Source: Chloranthus sessilifolius
Taxonomy: Eukaryota; Streptophyta; Magnoliopsida; Chloranthales; Chloranthaceae
Direction: 5' to 3'
Length of the DNA stretch: 64,000 nucleotides
NCBI GenBank assembly: GCA_021018995.1
Contig: CM037587.1
Coordinates: 69,211,604-69,275,603 of the forward strand
Part shown: piece after piece, positions 22,900 to 35,857 of the stretch
Position numbering within the stretch: position 1 is the first letter of the stretch
Layout: every line of letters begins with the position of its first letter
Position numbers and translations under genes: made by a program
Notes under the pieces: generated by a model
Told to the model about the DNA's origin: nothing
Seen by the model: only the letters and a program-made list of their open reading frames with translations
Databases searched by the model: none

Positions 22900-23990
22900 C
22901 AGCTTTGAGCCACTTTTAATCTGTCACAGAGGAGACGGACGGTCTCATTTGTGCTTTCTATGAGTTTTGGTCCCAACAATAATCGCTCCAATCTCTTCCC
23001 ATTTGAGTGGAGATTTGCATCAGCGTCCATACAATGCTTCAAAAGGCATCATGCTGATACTCGCCTGATAGTTGTTATTGTATGCGAACTCGATCAAGTG
23101 TAAATGTTTGTCCCATGATCCTTAAAAGTCCAACATACATGCTTTGAGCATATCCTCTATCAACTGATTCACCCTTTCTGTTTGTTCGTCAATTTAAGGG
23201 TGAAAAGCCAAGCTGAATTCTAGTTTGGAACCTCTTCGAATCGTTGCAAAATTTTAGATGTGTAGAGTGGGTCCCGATTTGATACGATGCTCGCCGGTAT
23301 GCCATGCAATCGAATGAACTCCCTCAAATATATTTCTTCAAGTTTATCAACTATATACTTCGTGTTGTAAGGTAGGAAGTGAGCTGATTTGGTTAAATGG
23401 TCAACAACAACCCAAATTGTATTATAACCCTTCTGTGTTCTTGACAGCCCAAGTATAGAGTCCATTAAAATGTCTTCCCATTTCCATTCGGGAACCGCTA
23501 GGAGCTGCAATAGACCAGCAGGGTGTCTGTGGTTCACTTTAATCTATTGACAGACCAAACACTTCACTACATACTCCACGACGTCTCTCTTCATTCCCTT
23601 CAACCAAAAATTCTTCTTTAAGTCGTTGTACATCTTGGTGCTACCCGGATGAATAGCATAAGCTGACTGATGGGCTTCTTCTAATATCTCATGCCGTAAT
23701 TCAATATCCGTTGGCACACATATTCAACCTTTGAATAATAAGGACCCATCTTCCTTAATAGAAAATTTTGGTTGATTCCTATTGATTATTTCTCGCCGAA
23801 TTGTCATGAGTTTCATATCTGTTAATTGATTTTTTCTGATCCTTTCGAAGATTGTCGACCTGATCTTGATATTAGCTATAAAAGCTCCTAAATCTTTCAC
23901 TTCAAATGAGGTGTCGCATGAGGCTATGTCCTCAAGTAGTTTCCATCTATGTATTCTGGCCACGAGATGTGATAGTTGAGCAAATATTTT
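22900..23990 (-). pseudogene. Integrase region of F (fossil)
   Basis: On the - strand: an N-terminal segment with FSIKEDGSLLFKG, then the catalytic core with WKWEDILMDSILGLSRT, VVVDHLTKSAHFLPYNT and GIPASIVSNRDPLYTSKI. These are chromovirus integrase blocks, close to those of G. Remains of the tail continue leftwards in fragments. Many breaks. Confidence 0.8.
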
Positions 23991-23999
23991 TTGCTTAGA

Positions 24000-25330
24000 G
24001 CGTCAGCTACTACGTTTGCCTTCCCTTGGTGGTATTGGAAGGTGCAATCGTAATCTTTCAAAAATTCCATCCATCTCCTCTACCTCAAATTCATATCTTT
24101 CTGGGTAAATAAGTACATGAGGCTTTTGTGGTCGGTGAATATTTCAAAGGTTTCACCATAGAGCTAGTGCCTCCAGATTTTCAAGGTGAAAATGATCGCT
24201 ACAAGTTTCAGGTCATGTGTAGAGTAATTCTTTTGGAGGTCTTTCAGTTGTCTTGATCCATATGCTAATACTCTTTCATGTTGGTTTAATACACAACCTA
24301 AACCTATGTGACATGCATCGGTAAATACCACAAATCCTCCAATGCCAGATGGTATGATGAGCACAAGTGCGGATGCCAATCCTTTCTTAAGCTCTTGAAA
24401 GCTCTTGTCACATGCTTCAGTCCACTCAAATTTGATGTTCTTTCGAGTAAGTTGCATGAGTGGTCCAACAATCTTCAAGAATCCTTCCATGAATCTGCAA
24501 CAGTAGCCGACGAGTCTAATAAAACTATGAATCTCAGTGACAGTCTTGGGCTGTTCCCACTTTACTATGGCCTCAACCTTGGATGGATCAACTGTTACGC
24601 CTGATTATGAAATGATATGTCCCAGAAATCTCACATGTTCTAACCAGAATTCACATTTACTGAGCTTTGCATATAAATGATGGTCTCATAGTGTCTGGAG
24701 TACTAATCGTAGATGCTGCTTGTGCTTTTCTCTCATCCTGGAATTGATGAGTATTTCATCTATAAAGACCACCATGAATCAATCTAGATGGGGCTTGAAT
24801 ACCTGATTCATAAGGTCCATGAAGGATGCAGGTGCATTGGTCAGCCCAAATGGCATTACAAGGAATTTGTAATGGCCATACCTCGTACAGAAGGCTGTTT
24901 TGGAGACATCTCCAGCTCTCACCTTCATCTGATGGTACCCAGATCGTAGGCCTATCTTAGAAAGGAATTTCGCTCCTTGCAACTGGTCGAACAGGTCATC
25001 TATTCTAGGGAGCAGATACCAGTTTTTTATTGTCAACTTGTTCAATTATCGGTAATCTATGCACAGTCGCATCGAACCATCCTTCTTTTTGATGAACAAC
25101 ACTGGTGCTCCGCAAGGGGACACCCTCGGCCTAATGAATTCCATATCAAGTAACTCTTGCAACTACTCCTTCAACTCTTTTAACTCGGCCGATGCCATTC
25201 GGTATGGAGCCTTTGATAGTGGTTCCGTGTTGGGAGCTAAGTCGATCGTAAATTCGACATCTCTTTCTAGCGGTAATCCCGATAATTCCTTAGGGAATAC
25301 CTTAGGAAACTCATAGGTAATCAAAATGTC
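24000..25330 (-). pseudogene. Reverse transcriptase and RNase H region of F (fossil)
   Basis: RT motifs: [50 protein letters not shown] and a continuing VVFIDEILI-type stretch near 24750. RNase H at about 24164-24490 shows [26 protein letters not shown] and [14 protein letters not shown]. The same domain order as G, but on the opposite strand. Many breaks. Confidence 0.8.
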
Positions 25331-25559
25331 GGCAATGTCAACCTTCTCGCCCTTTTATCCTTGTATGAAGGCAAGGTATCCTTGGCATCCCTTACTGATC
25401 AGTCGTTCGGCTCGAATTGCTGACATAAAGGGTACAACGGTCGGTCGAATGCCAATGAATATGAATGGCCTCTCCCTCTTAGGATAGAGAGTGACTATTT
25501 TCTCTTAGCAGTCTACCTTGGCTCGCAATTTGGTTGGCCAATCCATGTTGAGTACTGTA

Positions 25560-25800
25560 TCAAATCCTTACATTTCCAATAAGATTAGTCAGCCATAGTT
25601 TGGCGGTGTGCCATGGTGACAATGACCGATCGCCATACTACATTTGTATTCATTGAACTTCCCGTTGGTGTAGAGATAGCTAAGACAAACTCTAGGGGTT
25701 CGGGTGTGTAGCTGATCTCCCTGGCAAAGGTTGGTGAAATAAATGACTGTGTAGACCCTAGGCCTACCAACAATCGAGCCTCAGAGCCACATATATCATT
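25560..25800 (-). pseudogene. Protease fragment of F (fossil)
   Basis: MLVGLGSTQSFISPTFAREI corresponds to the chromovirus retropepsin active-site region, between gag and RT on the - strand. Short and decayed. Confidence 0.6.
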
Positions 25801-25959
25801 TTATTTACTCAAGTGTATGACACCTAGATTAAATACATACCACGAGTTAGCCGCATATACAAAGCGTTATTGCATAAAATTTAGTGATCTCAAAACTCAA
25901 TTTAATTATGCACCTTCTTCATCTAAAATTCAACGAATTGAAATTGATTCTTTACAAAA

Positions 25960-27245
25960 GTTTCATACCTTGAATTAGGTCATTGCCTGCCTGCTCACCT
26001 TGTGCTGACACTGCATAAGCCCATCCTTGTACCATAGGTCGTGATTATCTCAAGGTTGGTGCAGTTGTTGTGGTGCCATCGTTCATCTCGGGACACTCTC
26101 TGATTTCGTGCCCCATCTTTTCGCACTTAAAAAACAAGCTCCCTTTGTTCTCCAACATTCTTCAATTTAATGCTCTTTTCCGCATTTTGCACATACCAAT
26201 GATGGTGTAGAGGAAACGGTACAAGATGTCGTTGACGGTGTCCTTGCTACACCATGTTTGTCGGACCTGATGTATTGAAAGGTCACGGAGGCCTTGGGGG
26301 TAAAGGTGGCAAACGTTTTGGATCAAAAGACCTTATCAATGCCGTAGGGATAGGTGGTGATGATGGCGGCATCAAATATCTTGGCCTCTTGTTGGCCTGT
26401 TCCGCACTTGGCGCTTGGTATTGAGCCTTTCTATTCTTCACTTGCTCATATCTCGCCTTATAAAATTCTTCTATATCCCTTTCAGCGATGAGGGCTAGTC
26501 TCTCTACCCTCTCGTACGTGGTTGCTCAACAAATTATATCCTTCCCTTGATGGTGGGTATGAGGCCATATTCAAATTTCTACGTCTTCATTAGCTCGGTG
26601 GCAACAAATGCAGGTGCAAATCATGACAAACATGTAAACTCAATCTCGTATTCCCGGACACTCATTTGACCTTGAACTAAATTCATAAATTGAATCTCCA
26701 ATTGGTGTCGTTTGGTCGTCGGGAAGTACTTTTCATGGAAGACTGATAAATTTCGCCCAAGTCAAGGGTATCCCTGGTGCTCATGTCCTCTCAACTGATT
26801 TCCACCACGGGTCTTCTTCACCCTCAAGTTCGAATGACGCCCAACTTACCTTTTCCTTTTCTGTACAGCGGACTTGTTACAATACCTTTTTGATCTAATT
26901 TACCCATTGTTCAGCCTCCATCAAGTCGGCTTGCCCATAAAAACTTGGCAGTCTTAGTCTTCGAAATTCTTGAAAACTAGATGCTTGTCTTCTCTCGTCT
27001 AACATTGCCATGGTGTTCACCATGGTTTCAAGTAATTGCTGGTTATTTCCCGTGTTATTTGTAGCCTATTTCCCTCCATCTAAGGCATTGCCTAAATTGT
27101 TCTCAAGTTCTGAGGCACGATTGTTGTTGTTACCAAGAGGAATTACATTTGGAGGTGTGGCGATCCCTTCGCCACTTGTCATACCATCGGAGCACAACAT
27201 CCTCGGTCTCCCCCTCCTAGGAGGCATGTTGACCTATCATGACCA
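25960..27245 (-). pseudogene. Gag region of F (fossil)
   Basis: It starts near 27230 with a Pro/Arg-rich N-terminus (MPPRRGRPRM-like on the - strand). Capsid-like fragments follow (QEFRRLRLPSFYGQADL-like, FMNLVQGQMSVREYEIEF-like), then a zinc-knuckle remnant around 26100-26150 (FFKCEKMGHEIREC). Heavily decayed. Confidence 0.65.
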
Positions 27246-27367
27246 AGCAAACGCTAAGTCAGATGGGTTCTAAGACTAAGGTCTTAGTTCGAACTTACTA
27301 GCAAACCCTAATGCCATTGCTACTACCCGATGTCATTGCTCTGTATGCCCATAAGATGTACCGCTGA

Positions 27368-27380
27368 GGGCTTTGATACA
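27368..27380 (-). other. Primer binding site of F
   Basis: On the - strand TGTATCAAAGCCC, similar to the tRNA-Met-type site of G, a few bases inside the right LTR end at 27386. Confidence 0.6.
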
Positions 27381-27385
27381 ACCTA

Positions 27386-30116
27386 TGATAGCCTGGATTT
27401 CCTTATCGCAAAACTCGAGCCGTCAGGTCATGTGCGAGATCTGAAACACAATAAATAATGGTATTGAGGTACTTACCTGATTAATAACAGCTTGGCCCTC
27501 CCCAAATTGAAACAATGGAAAGGGTTGAGCCACAATTGTTTGTAAGCATACAAGCATACGAAATCAAAGTGTGCATGTGGATGACTGAGCTAAACAAAAT
27601 GCAATGGCAACATATATTCTAAACGTCAACATCCATAGATAACCCAAAAATTGTATAAAAGCATCCACAGGTGAAGGCTGACCTTCACCTAAATAGTGCA
27701 GCAACATATACATATTGTATTTAGTTTAACCAAAATTATACCGTATCTCACTCCAAAAAGGTACGCTCTCTGTTCACAACCACAGTAACTAAGGGAAATG
27801 CCCTTCCGACAGATCCTCCTCCTCTTCCTCGGGATTGTAATCTAGGTCACTTTCTTACTTTGGATCCCTCATTGGGTCAGCTCCTGTAGCTGTGCCATTT
27901 AGTCGAGGAATGAGCTTCATCCAAGCTCAGTAGGGAAATCAACAGTGCAAAATAATATAAAATCATTCTAATCCATTGCATAGATGCATGTGTATGTATA
28001 AAACATTTGGCAATTATATATGATGTCAAAACATATTAGTGCAAGCAAATACTTGAAAACATGGACTTATAAACATACAAGATCATGATGTAAGAATGTG
28101 CGAATTCCAATCGATATTGAACAAGATACAAGTACTTAATTTCATATTGAGTTTGAAATAACAAACTCACACGAGATGACAACACATAAAACCTTAGATT
28201 CCAGCAGAATATATCACATCACATAATCGAGTCATACATTAGGGAGAGTATCCCATAACGGGAATAGAGAAATCCGTAGCGGACATAGCGTTGAAACCCT
28301 GACGACTCCACCCCTCCCTTGGAGGTTCCAACTCCACTCACATCAAATCTCAAGAACGAGTCATGTTTGGTGGCAATAGCATCCCGTAGCGGGAATTGAG
28401 CAGTCCATAACACAAGGTTAAAACTTCGGGGACTCCACCACTCTCATGGAGTTCCACTCCTCAATTGCACACCAATTCACACATCACACATGTATACGAA
28501 TAAGATGTGGACATGACAGATATCACAACAAGATGCAACTCACCATTTTGGACTCATAGATTGAATGCCAATAAGATGCCACCTAACATGCAATTTCGTG
28601 TACAAAACAATATTAAATCATATGTAGAGTTTTAAATTATTATGTGCTGAACTGAAAGCATAATTCAAAACATTCAAATCAAATCTAGTATCCTGTGATC
28701 AAGTCAAATATAACAAGGTCCTATGATTTCAAGCTATTTGTCATCGAATGCCTCTCATATCCAATCTAAACCATGCTACACATGTGTACCAATTATCAGT
28801 GAAGCATACTTGACAAGCTCTAGGTCTCATGATGCATAAAACTGCAATGAACCCAAGGTCCACCGTAGAAAATAGAGTCGACGCGGCAAGCTTCAAGGTC
28901 GCCATGGCAAGTTCAAGTGGCACCCAACATTCTCGCCACAACGAAAATTTACAGTGCTGCATTGCATTTATTTTGGGCGTAGCACTCACCGCGGTGAGTG
29001 CTTCAGGTGATTTCTCAATGCGATGAGGTTCCATGTCGCCGTGGCGAGCTATATCAGTTCGCTATTTTTCTGTTTCACTTCTTTGGCTCCAAAACCTCTA
29101 TTTTATCAGTATATCCTCCATCCAAACAAGGTACAAGAGCCCCCTATCTTAATTTTTCTAGACACCTGGATCTTTAACGCACTTTTAAATGTATGGATCA
29201 TGCTCTGAAACATTAAAAATTGGCGAATGTGACCCATTCTTGACATTCTGAGGCTTGCATTCCCCGAATTCAACCTAATGGGGCCGAATTTAGGAGAATC
29301 AAGTCTCCCGACACCCGTCTGATCATGCATGCATGAAATTCTCGACATCGAACCTCAAGGATTTGGCTACGAAGCCTTCGCATGTCCGATTCTCTAACTT
29401 CACCACATGAACTTCTAATTCTCGTGTGAGTCGACCCTAATTTTAGGAAAATAGATTTATGAAGCAAAGGTTGCGGGTTTACCATAACGAATTTCTCGCA
29501 TGCGAGGCTTTCGAGCTTCCGAGTATGATTTCTCCCACGAGAATGAGCTCAATCATTTCAAGCTCAAGGGTGAGTCATGATGAACGATACGTAAATGATC
29601 TCTCCGCCGTGATGGTTTGTTCGAGTTGTCAAAAATGGGAGAAATCAGATGGTGTGGAGGTTTCCGCAAGGTGGAGATGATGGGAAGGAGCTCTCTTCTG
29701 TCCTTGCTCAACACACAAATTCGATGCCGAACTTATACGTGCATGGGAGCCTATAAGACTTGGGCTGGTTCACATGTAAAGACCATACACCCAATTTGTT
29801 GTATGCGCTTGACTAAAGGTCATACGTCTGGGGCCTTTCATGTCATGGGTTCGATCTCATGGGTCTAACTCATGGGCCAAAATCGTCCAACGGGTCCTAA
29901 CCCTCGGCTTTTAACTAACGGGTCTCGATTAGAATTGTTGGCTAGTGAGTCTAAGTCATGGTTCTAACTATTACGTCTCACACAAGAAGTCTAGCTACCT
30001 ATTGGGCTATGTTCCAAAGAGGCCCAATTCAAATATTTGAACCAATATGTCATGTCTATCAGATGGATGTTAGTCGAACTAATGTGGTTACAAGTCAGAA
30101 TCGGCCAGGTGTTACA
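27386..30116 (-). repeat. 5' LTR of F
   Basis: It runs TGATAGCC...GGTGTTACA on the + strand, 2,731 bases, next to the primer site. It is the longer of F's two LTRs. No TATA box could be placed with confidence. Confidence 0.8.
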
Positions 30117-30860
30117 AACTCAGTAAATGCGAGTTTTGCCTTAAACAAGTGACCTTCCTAGGCCACGTGGTATCAGTAGAAGGAGTGATCGTCGATCCGT
30201 CCAAGATCAAAGTTGTTACAAAATAGCAAACACCAAAAACTGTTACCGAAGTTAGGAGTTTCCTCGGATTGGCGGGCTACTACCGTCGCTTTGTTTAAGG
30301 ATTTTCACGCATTGTTCTACTACTCACCCACCTCACACAAAAGAATGTCAAATTTGTATGGATAGAAGAATGTAAAGAAACTTTCCTTGAATTAAAGAAA
30401 GAGGCTTACTACTTACTACTACACCAATCCTCACCTTGCCTTCTACGACTGACACTACTGAATTTGAAATATTCACAGATGCATCTCGTCAGAGACTTTG
30501 TTGCGTGCTTGGGCAAAGTAAGAAAGTTGTAGCTTATGGGTCCAACCACATGAAAAGAACTACCCGGTTCATGACTTAGAACTGGTGGCAGTTATCTTCT
30601 CCCTCAAACAATGGTGACACTATCTCTACAATGAGACGTTCAAGACATACACGGATCGAAAAAGTCTCAAGTATCTTTTCTCACAAGAGGACCTAAACTT
30701 GAGGTAACGTAGATGAATAGAATACATAAAAGATTATGATAGCTCCATAAATTACCATCCAGGAAAAGCTAATGTCATCGTTGATGCCATCAGTAGAAAA
30801 TCTTCGGCACTGTTAACTAGATTAAAAACCTGAAAGTCCTTCGATGAACTTCCTGAGGAA
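30117..30860 (+). pseudogene. Reverse transcriptase end and RNase H of G (fossil)
   Basis: Continuation of G's pol on the far side of F. It shows [20 protein letters not shown], a LGLAGYYRRF-type block near 30270, then RNase H remnants (FEIFTDASRQ, LKQW) and the NVIVDAISRKS-type end near 30775. Broken in several places. Confidence 0.8.
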
Positions 30861-30879
30861 GACATTTACCTCCAAGAAG

Positions 30880-31925
30880 TCGAAGAGGGTGTATATTTGG
30901 CAGGAATTGTTATGAGTCCGTTCATTTTGGACAAAATTAGGGAAATACAACATACGGACCTAGAGATCTTGAAAATCAAAGAGACCGTGGGATCGAAACC
31001 CGATTTTAGCCTCGGGATGGATGGGACGTTACTCTTTAGGCATAGACTCTGCGTACCTAATGACCCCCAAGTGAAAAATGAGATACTTGATGACTGTCGT
31101 AAATCAGGATACTCAGTACATCTAGGTAGTACTAAGATGCATCGAAATATGAGAAATTGGTATTGGTGGCCGAATATGAAGCAAAAAATAGCTAAATATG
31201 TGTTGAAGTGCTTAGTATGTCGACAAGTCAAAGTAAAACATCAAAACTGGTCAGACTTATACAACCCTTACCCATCCCAAAATGGAAGTAGGAAAATGTA
31301 GCTATGGACTTCATCGCAGGTCTACCAAAGAAGATGAAGAAGAATTATGTCATTTGGATAATAGTTGATAGGTTGACCAAGTATGCTCATTTCTTGCCAT
31401 TCAAGACTACCACAGATGGGAACAAGCTTATCGAAATATATCGAAAAGAAATGATGAAGCATTATGGCGTACCAATCAGCATTGTCTTCGACAAAGACTC
31501 AAAATTTACCTCGAAGCACTGGACAACCTTCCAAGAAGGTTGGGGCACTGATTGGATTTTAGTACTACCTTCCACTCCTGAATGAACGGCCAAACTAAAA
31601 GAGTGAATCAAGTAGTTGAAGATATGTTATGAGTGTGTATGCTCGACTTTCGAGGGAACTGGGATGATCACCTCCCACTGATCAAATTCTCTTATAATAA
31701 CAGCTACCAGCAAGTATCGGTATGTCCCCTTTCGAAGGTTTATACGGACGAAGTTGCAGCATGTCATTGTGTTGGGATGAAGTTGGAGTTAGGAAAATGC
31801 TTGGACCCAAACTAGTCAAAACTACGACTGATAAAGTCAAACTGATACGCGAGCGGCTTAAGATAGCCCAAGAATGTCAAAAAAAGTATGCCAACCCCCA
31901 CTGTCGTAACTTAGAGTTTGAAGTA
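30880..31925 (+). pseudogene. Integrase of G (fossil)
   Basis: Zinc-binding segment HLGSTKMHRNMRNWYWWPNM with CLVCRQVKVKHQN, catalytic core MDFIAGLPKKMKKN, WIIVDRLTKYAHFLPF and SIVFDKDSKFTS, then FSYNNSYQQ and PFEGLYGRSC, and a tail starting near 31840 (RERLKIAQECQKKYAN). These are classic chromovirus blocks. It breaks off near 31925, and a small tail piece reappears at 34716. Confidence 0.85.
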
Positions 31926-32080
31926 ACTAATTTAAAATTTTGAACTTTATAATTTTATTTCAATTGTGCTCGTGATTGAACACTGAAATAATTTTAATAA
32001 GTTGATGAACGAGTATTTATTCACGTCTCTTCGACCAAAGGAATTATATGCTTTGGAAAGTTATTGATTTGTGTACCAAG
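31926..32080. other. Unassigned AT-rich stretch
   Basis: About 155 bases of AT-rich sequence between G's integrase and the Athila LTR H. It does not continue the integrase frame and matches none of the LTRs here that I could recognise. Confidence 0.3.
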
Positions 32081-33567
32081 TGTTTATTTAAAGTGATATG
32101 AGATGGTAAAAATCAAAATACAAAGGTGGAGTGAAATGGCTATAAAAATTGCAACCTAAAGTACACACAGCCTGCAAGATAAAGGGATATTGTAGCAAGT
32201 TTTAAGTAAGAGTTTGTCCCACAGAGATAATGATCTAGAACCCAAAATGGGTTATAATAGTAGGCCTCCAGATCTGACAATCCTAAAGAAAGGGAGTTGG
32301 GTGTCACAACTACACTAAATTAACACTAAGAGAAGAGAAATAAAGTCCAGTCCTATCCTAAAGAAATGGTTATGAAGAAGGTGGTGATGGTGTGCATTAA
32401 AATAAAGATGAAAGGATGAGAAGTAGGCAATTAAGCTAAAGTTAATTCAATTATGTAACTCAGATTTAGGGCTGTCTCTGCAGTAAATTCCTCAGATGGC
32501 TACAAGCACATCTACAAGGAAGCAGTATCCAACTCAACCCATGCCATTTAGAATGATCTTAAGGTTATAACCAGTCCACTTAAATGGTCACAGACTATCC
32601 AATAGAGTTTGTCAAATCCCATTTATCAAATCAGAAAACTAACCTAATCCAAAGGAGTGGACTGGTCTTAAGGCTATAACCAGTCCACTTAAATGGTCAC
32701 AGACTGTCCAATAGATTTCCTCCAACCAATGAATTAAATCAGGCCATGAATACCATTGTAGATACTATGTTTGTAAGGCTAGAAACACATGCATCCATAG
32801 GAGCAAACAGACTTTGAAAACTAGGTGGAAACCACAAGGTATCTTAGGCTGAATGAGGACTTAGATTCAGCTAGTCATTGCTACAAAAGGCCTACAATGA
32901 CTTAGCTCACAAGTCTGCAATCACTATAGAGAAATCAGATCTAGCATCTGATATTGGTCAAGTAAAATAGAGGGGAGCTTGGCTCTGCACAATCTCTCAC
33001 TAGGCTACAAGCTCAAATGCAGAGAAAAAGAGTCCATCTCAGATCTGTGACCAAGGCCTGCCCTAGGGCTATAGTCTGTCCACTCAAATGGTCACAGGCT
33101 ATCCACAGAGGCTGCCTTAACCATAAATGATGAGAATAGAACATGTAAACTGCTCCTACCACCATGGTCCCAGGGCTATAGGCTCATGTTTCCATGGGCC
33201 TTTCAATCAACTCAAATCCTAAATGCATGCTACAGCTTGAACAAAACTACGAGCAAATAGAAAGATAACTGATTCAATGAACATTTAAAATACAAATTCC
33301 ATTGATAAAAATTACCTACAATGCAATTTTTCAAGGCAGTAACCTTGTGCACTACAACTCTTCACAAAATCCCAATGTTCACATGACCCATTAAAAAACT
33401 AAATAAAACTATACCTAATTGCTTGCAGAGAGTTTAGCTAGCAAGTGCTGGGCTAAGACAGAAGAAAAATGGGAAAAGGAAATGATCAAACCATAATCCT
33501 AGTCTGCTCAAGCTCACCACAGATAGAGGTTGAAGGAGAGATATCAATTCTAAGTTACAACTGCAGC

Positions 33568-33574
33568 TTATATA
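33568..33574 (-). promoter_or_regulatory. TATA box of LTR H
   Basis: The - strand reads TATATAA in GAGTATATAAGCTGC, at the position of the TATA boxes in the A and B LTRs. Confidence 0.55.
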
Positions 33575-33754
33575 CTCAGTCCCTAATGCCTTGGCTTAGA
33601 GAAGAGTAAACCCTAATTTTTCTAGCAGATGTGGCACTGTTACAACCCTTGAATGCCTTGGGATATGTGTCCTAAGATCAGGGCCTCGAGATGTGTGCCC
33701 TAGACCTGGGTATCCCTAAAAGGTCCCTGGAGTTAAGACTGAGAAGTGGGAAGC

Positions 33755-34385
33755 CCGAGCTTCGCAATGCTACCTTTTGTATATTAAATCTTTTGCACAG
33801 TTTATAGAGTCCTCGCAGGGTAAGATTTTGGCTTGGGAGGTCCCTGGTTCGCACAGTAGATCTTCAAATGGTCACGCAGCTACTTTGCAATGCAATATTG
33901 TCGCGAGGATGAGTTCAACTGCTTGGCTTGCCTGTGCAGTAGGGCTTCAAAAGTTCCTCTTGTGAGGCTGTCGTGAGTATGCCTTTAACTCTCGCTCAGT
34001 TTCTTTTCACATGATTACACAGCTCGCTCAATACTGGTTTGAAATTTTAGGCGCGCGAGAGTTATGCAAGATAGTTTTTGGGTGTCTCTCTCCTCCAAAG
34101 CCACATGAGAACTTCGTGAGGTTGCTACTGCTGTTTGTACAAATTGGTCACGCGAGGTAGTGCACGCGGCTGCTTTAAAACTTGATCCTCACGAGAGCTT
34201 TGTGAGCTATATTTCTGAAGGCTTGGTGTGCGACTATTTCGCGAGTTCCTTAGGCATTGATTTTAGCTAAATTGCGTGACTGCTGCACGAGTTCCCTTGT
34301 GCTACATGTCTTAGCTGTGCGAGGAAGCTTTGCTAATGAATTTAACAGCACGAGGCAGCACCTCAACTGTGCGAGATAAGTCATT
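33755..34385 (-). promoter_or_regulatory. CGCG-motif cluster in U3 of H
   Basis: CGCGAG, GCGCGAGAG and many decayed CACGAG/TGCGAG forms upstream of the TATA box, more eroded than in B. The same architecture as the other Athila U3 regions. Confidence 0.45.
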
Positions 34386-34715
34386 TGTTCCTTTGCTGCT
34401 ATGCACATGCTTTTGTTGTAGCTTCCTCCACTCTCATCTATACTTCTTTCATTTGTTAGACTTCCTTGGTCCATCATGACATGCAAAATAGTCACCATGG
34501 TGTGTACCACCATGGTGTTCCATCAATCTCTGGCTCAGCTGTCATCCTTGGCTTGTATTCTCTCTCTTCTTGGCACCGAAGGCATGAACTTTGTGTTAAG
34601 CTACACAAGTTATTACTAATCCATAGAATAAGCTAAACAAGAGTTATTAGTCAGCTTCAAGGTCCAGTAAAGGCTAGGTTAAGAGGTGAAAAGTGGTACT
34701 TTTCAGTGAATAACA

Positions 34716-34821
34716 AAAGTGAGGAAAACTAAACCCCAGATATGTAGGGCCCATTGAAATCATGAATATTATTGGCGAGGTTAGATATAAAGTCACCCTA
34801 CCACCGTAGTACTGACTTGGC
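34716..34821 (+). pseudogene. Integrase C-terminal piece of G (fossil)
   Basis: An open stretch reading KLNPRYVGPIEIMNIIGEV then RYKVTLPP, the conserved integrase C-terminal block of chromoviruses. It shows that G continues to the right of H. It stops at 34821, where E's LTR begins. Confidence 0.8.
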
Positions 34822-34923
34822 TGATTATATGTATCTCTAGTTAGGTCTTAACCTATTGCAAGCGCACAATAAAAATTGTAGAGCTAGTATAGGATCATTC
34901 CCACGAAGATAGGCTTATATTGT

Positions 34924-34925
<2 letters not shown>

Positions 34926-34956
<31 letters not shown>
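34926..34956. repeat. TA microsatellite
   Basis: About 15 uninterrupted TA dinucleotides inside E's LTR. Confidence 0.95.
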
Positions 34957-34960
<4 letters not shown>

Positions 34961-35857
34961 CTTAAAACTTATACTTATCTTTTAAGTTCCTAAGCTACTT
35001 GAGAAATATGAATCAAGAATGATTTCTTAAAATAAATTGCAAAAAATAAATCCTAAATCATCTTACTTCAGATTATGGTCATCAATCACAATCTTCAGCT
35101 ATCAGATGTTTACAATTTTAAAATTCCATTACACTATATTTCAGTCTTCTAGAATTTGAGCGTCAATAAAAAAACTAGCATCCTTTAATATAGATTTATA
35201 CTAATATCTAATCTACCAGAATTTGAGAGTCAATCAAACTCTAGAAAATTAAAGAAGGAAAATAAAAACCATTACACTAATCTGCAAATTCCAACCTAAG
35301 CCGTCAATTCAAATCAAAATTTCAAGATGTTTACAAAGTAGTATATTACAATAAAATAAATCTAAACTGCGAAGCAAAAGTAGAACCATCCAAAGGCTTG
35401 ATCTTTCAGCTTCCTCAGCCTTGGTTGTTAGGCAAGACCTTAGAGAACTATGGACGATGTTACCTTGTAAATCCTAAATTACTTTGATCAAGAGAAAACA
35501 CAAACCTCAGTTGTCAATTGATGCTGTGAAATTCTTCGATGGTTATTCCTATGTGTCGAGCCTCTTATTTACAAATCATAAGGGTCAGTTTACAAAATTT
35601 CTAATTCTAATAAAAGAAATTACTCAAACAAAACTATCCTAATATAACTCTACTTATAAGTTTATCTTTCCTTGCTTTCAATCTGTTGATGTACTTCTTG
35701 ATTTCTTCCTTTATTTCAGTAGCAGAGTCCTTTAAGTGTCTTCATCAATCTTCTCAAATCCGTGATTGGCAAGACTTCTAAGTCAAGAATTCTTCTAATT
35801 TTATGCATGGCGGTGTTAATCTTCACGTGATCAACAACTTTGGAAGGTGTTCTTTTC

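Larger units (their letters stand above)
19828..30116 (-). mobile_element. F: chromovirus-type Ty3/gypsy element inserted in G, both LTRs present, broken
   Basis: It lies on the - strand inside G's reverse transcriptase. The ends read TGTGACAGCC and GGTGTTACA, flanked by AACTA (19823-19827) and AACTC (30117-30121), a 5-base target duplication with one later change. Right (5') LTR 27386-30116, left (3') LTR about 19828-22350. The internal region carries gag, protease, RT, RNase H and integrase. The LTRs differ by roughly 11% over the first ~290 bases by eye, so several million years at usual plant rates. Coding is heavily decayed (well over a dozen breaks). Confidence 0.85.
32081..34715 (-). 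repeat. H: Athila LTR without internal region (solo-LTR-like)
   Basis: It aligns with the A and B LTRs from CCTGCAAGATA...GTAGCAAGTTTT to GTGAAAAGTGGTACTTTTC, ending AATAACA at 34715. It has the TATA box (33568-33574), CGCG-type U3, the U3-tip hairpin (34688-34704) and three copies of the ATGGTCACAGACTATCC motif. No primer site or coding region adjoins it. The left end at 32081 is my best alignment. Its flanks (CCAAG and AAAGT) are not a clear duplication, so it may be a solo LTR with an altered border. Confidence 0.75.
16381..34821 (+). mobile_element. G: chromovirus-type (Tekay/Del-like) Ty3/gypsy element, broken, hosting F and H
   Basis: Order on the + strand: LTR end (to 17369), tRNA-Met-type primer site, gag with zinc knuckle, protease, reverse transcriptase, then RNase H and integrase beyond insertion F, and a short integrase-tail piece beyond H. 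The FIDDILIYS box and the KLNPRYVGPIEI tail motif are typical of chromoviruses. The exact clade (Tekay/Del is my best guess) needs a tree. The left limit is uncertain. The 3' end and 3' LTR are not in the window, since E inserted at 34822. Roughly ten or more breaks besides the insertions; a fossil and the oldest layer here. Confidence 0.8.

Noticed and set aside
34926-34956. TA microsatellite as a biological signal
   Set aside because: Plain dinucleotide expansion inside an LTR.
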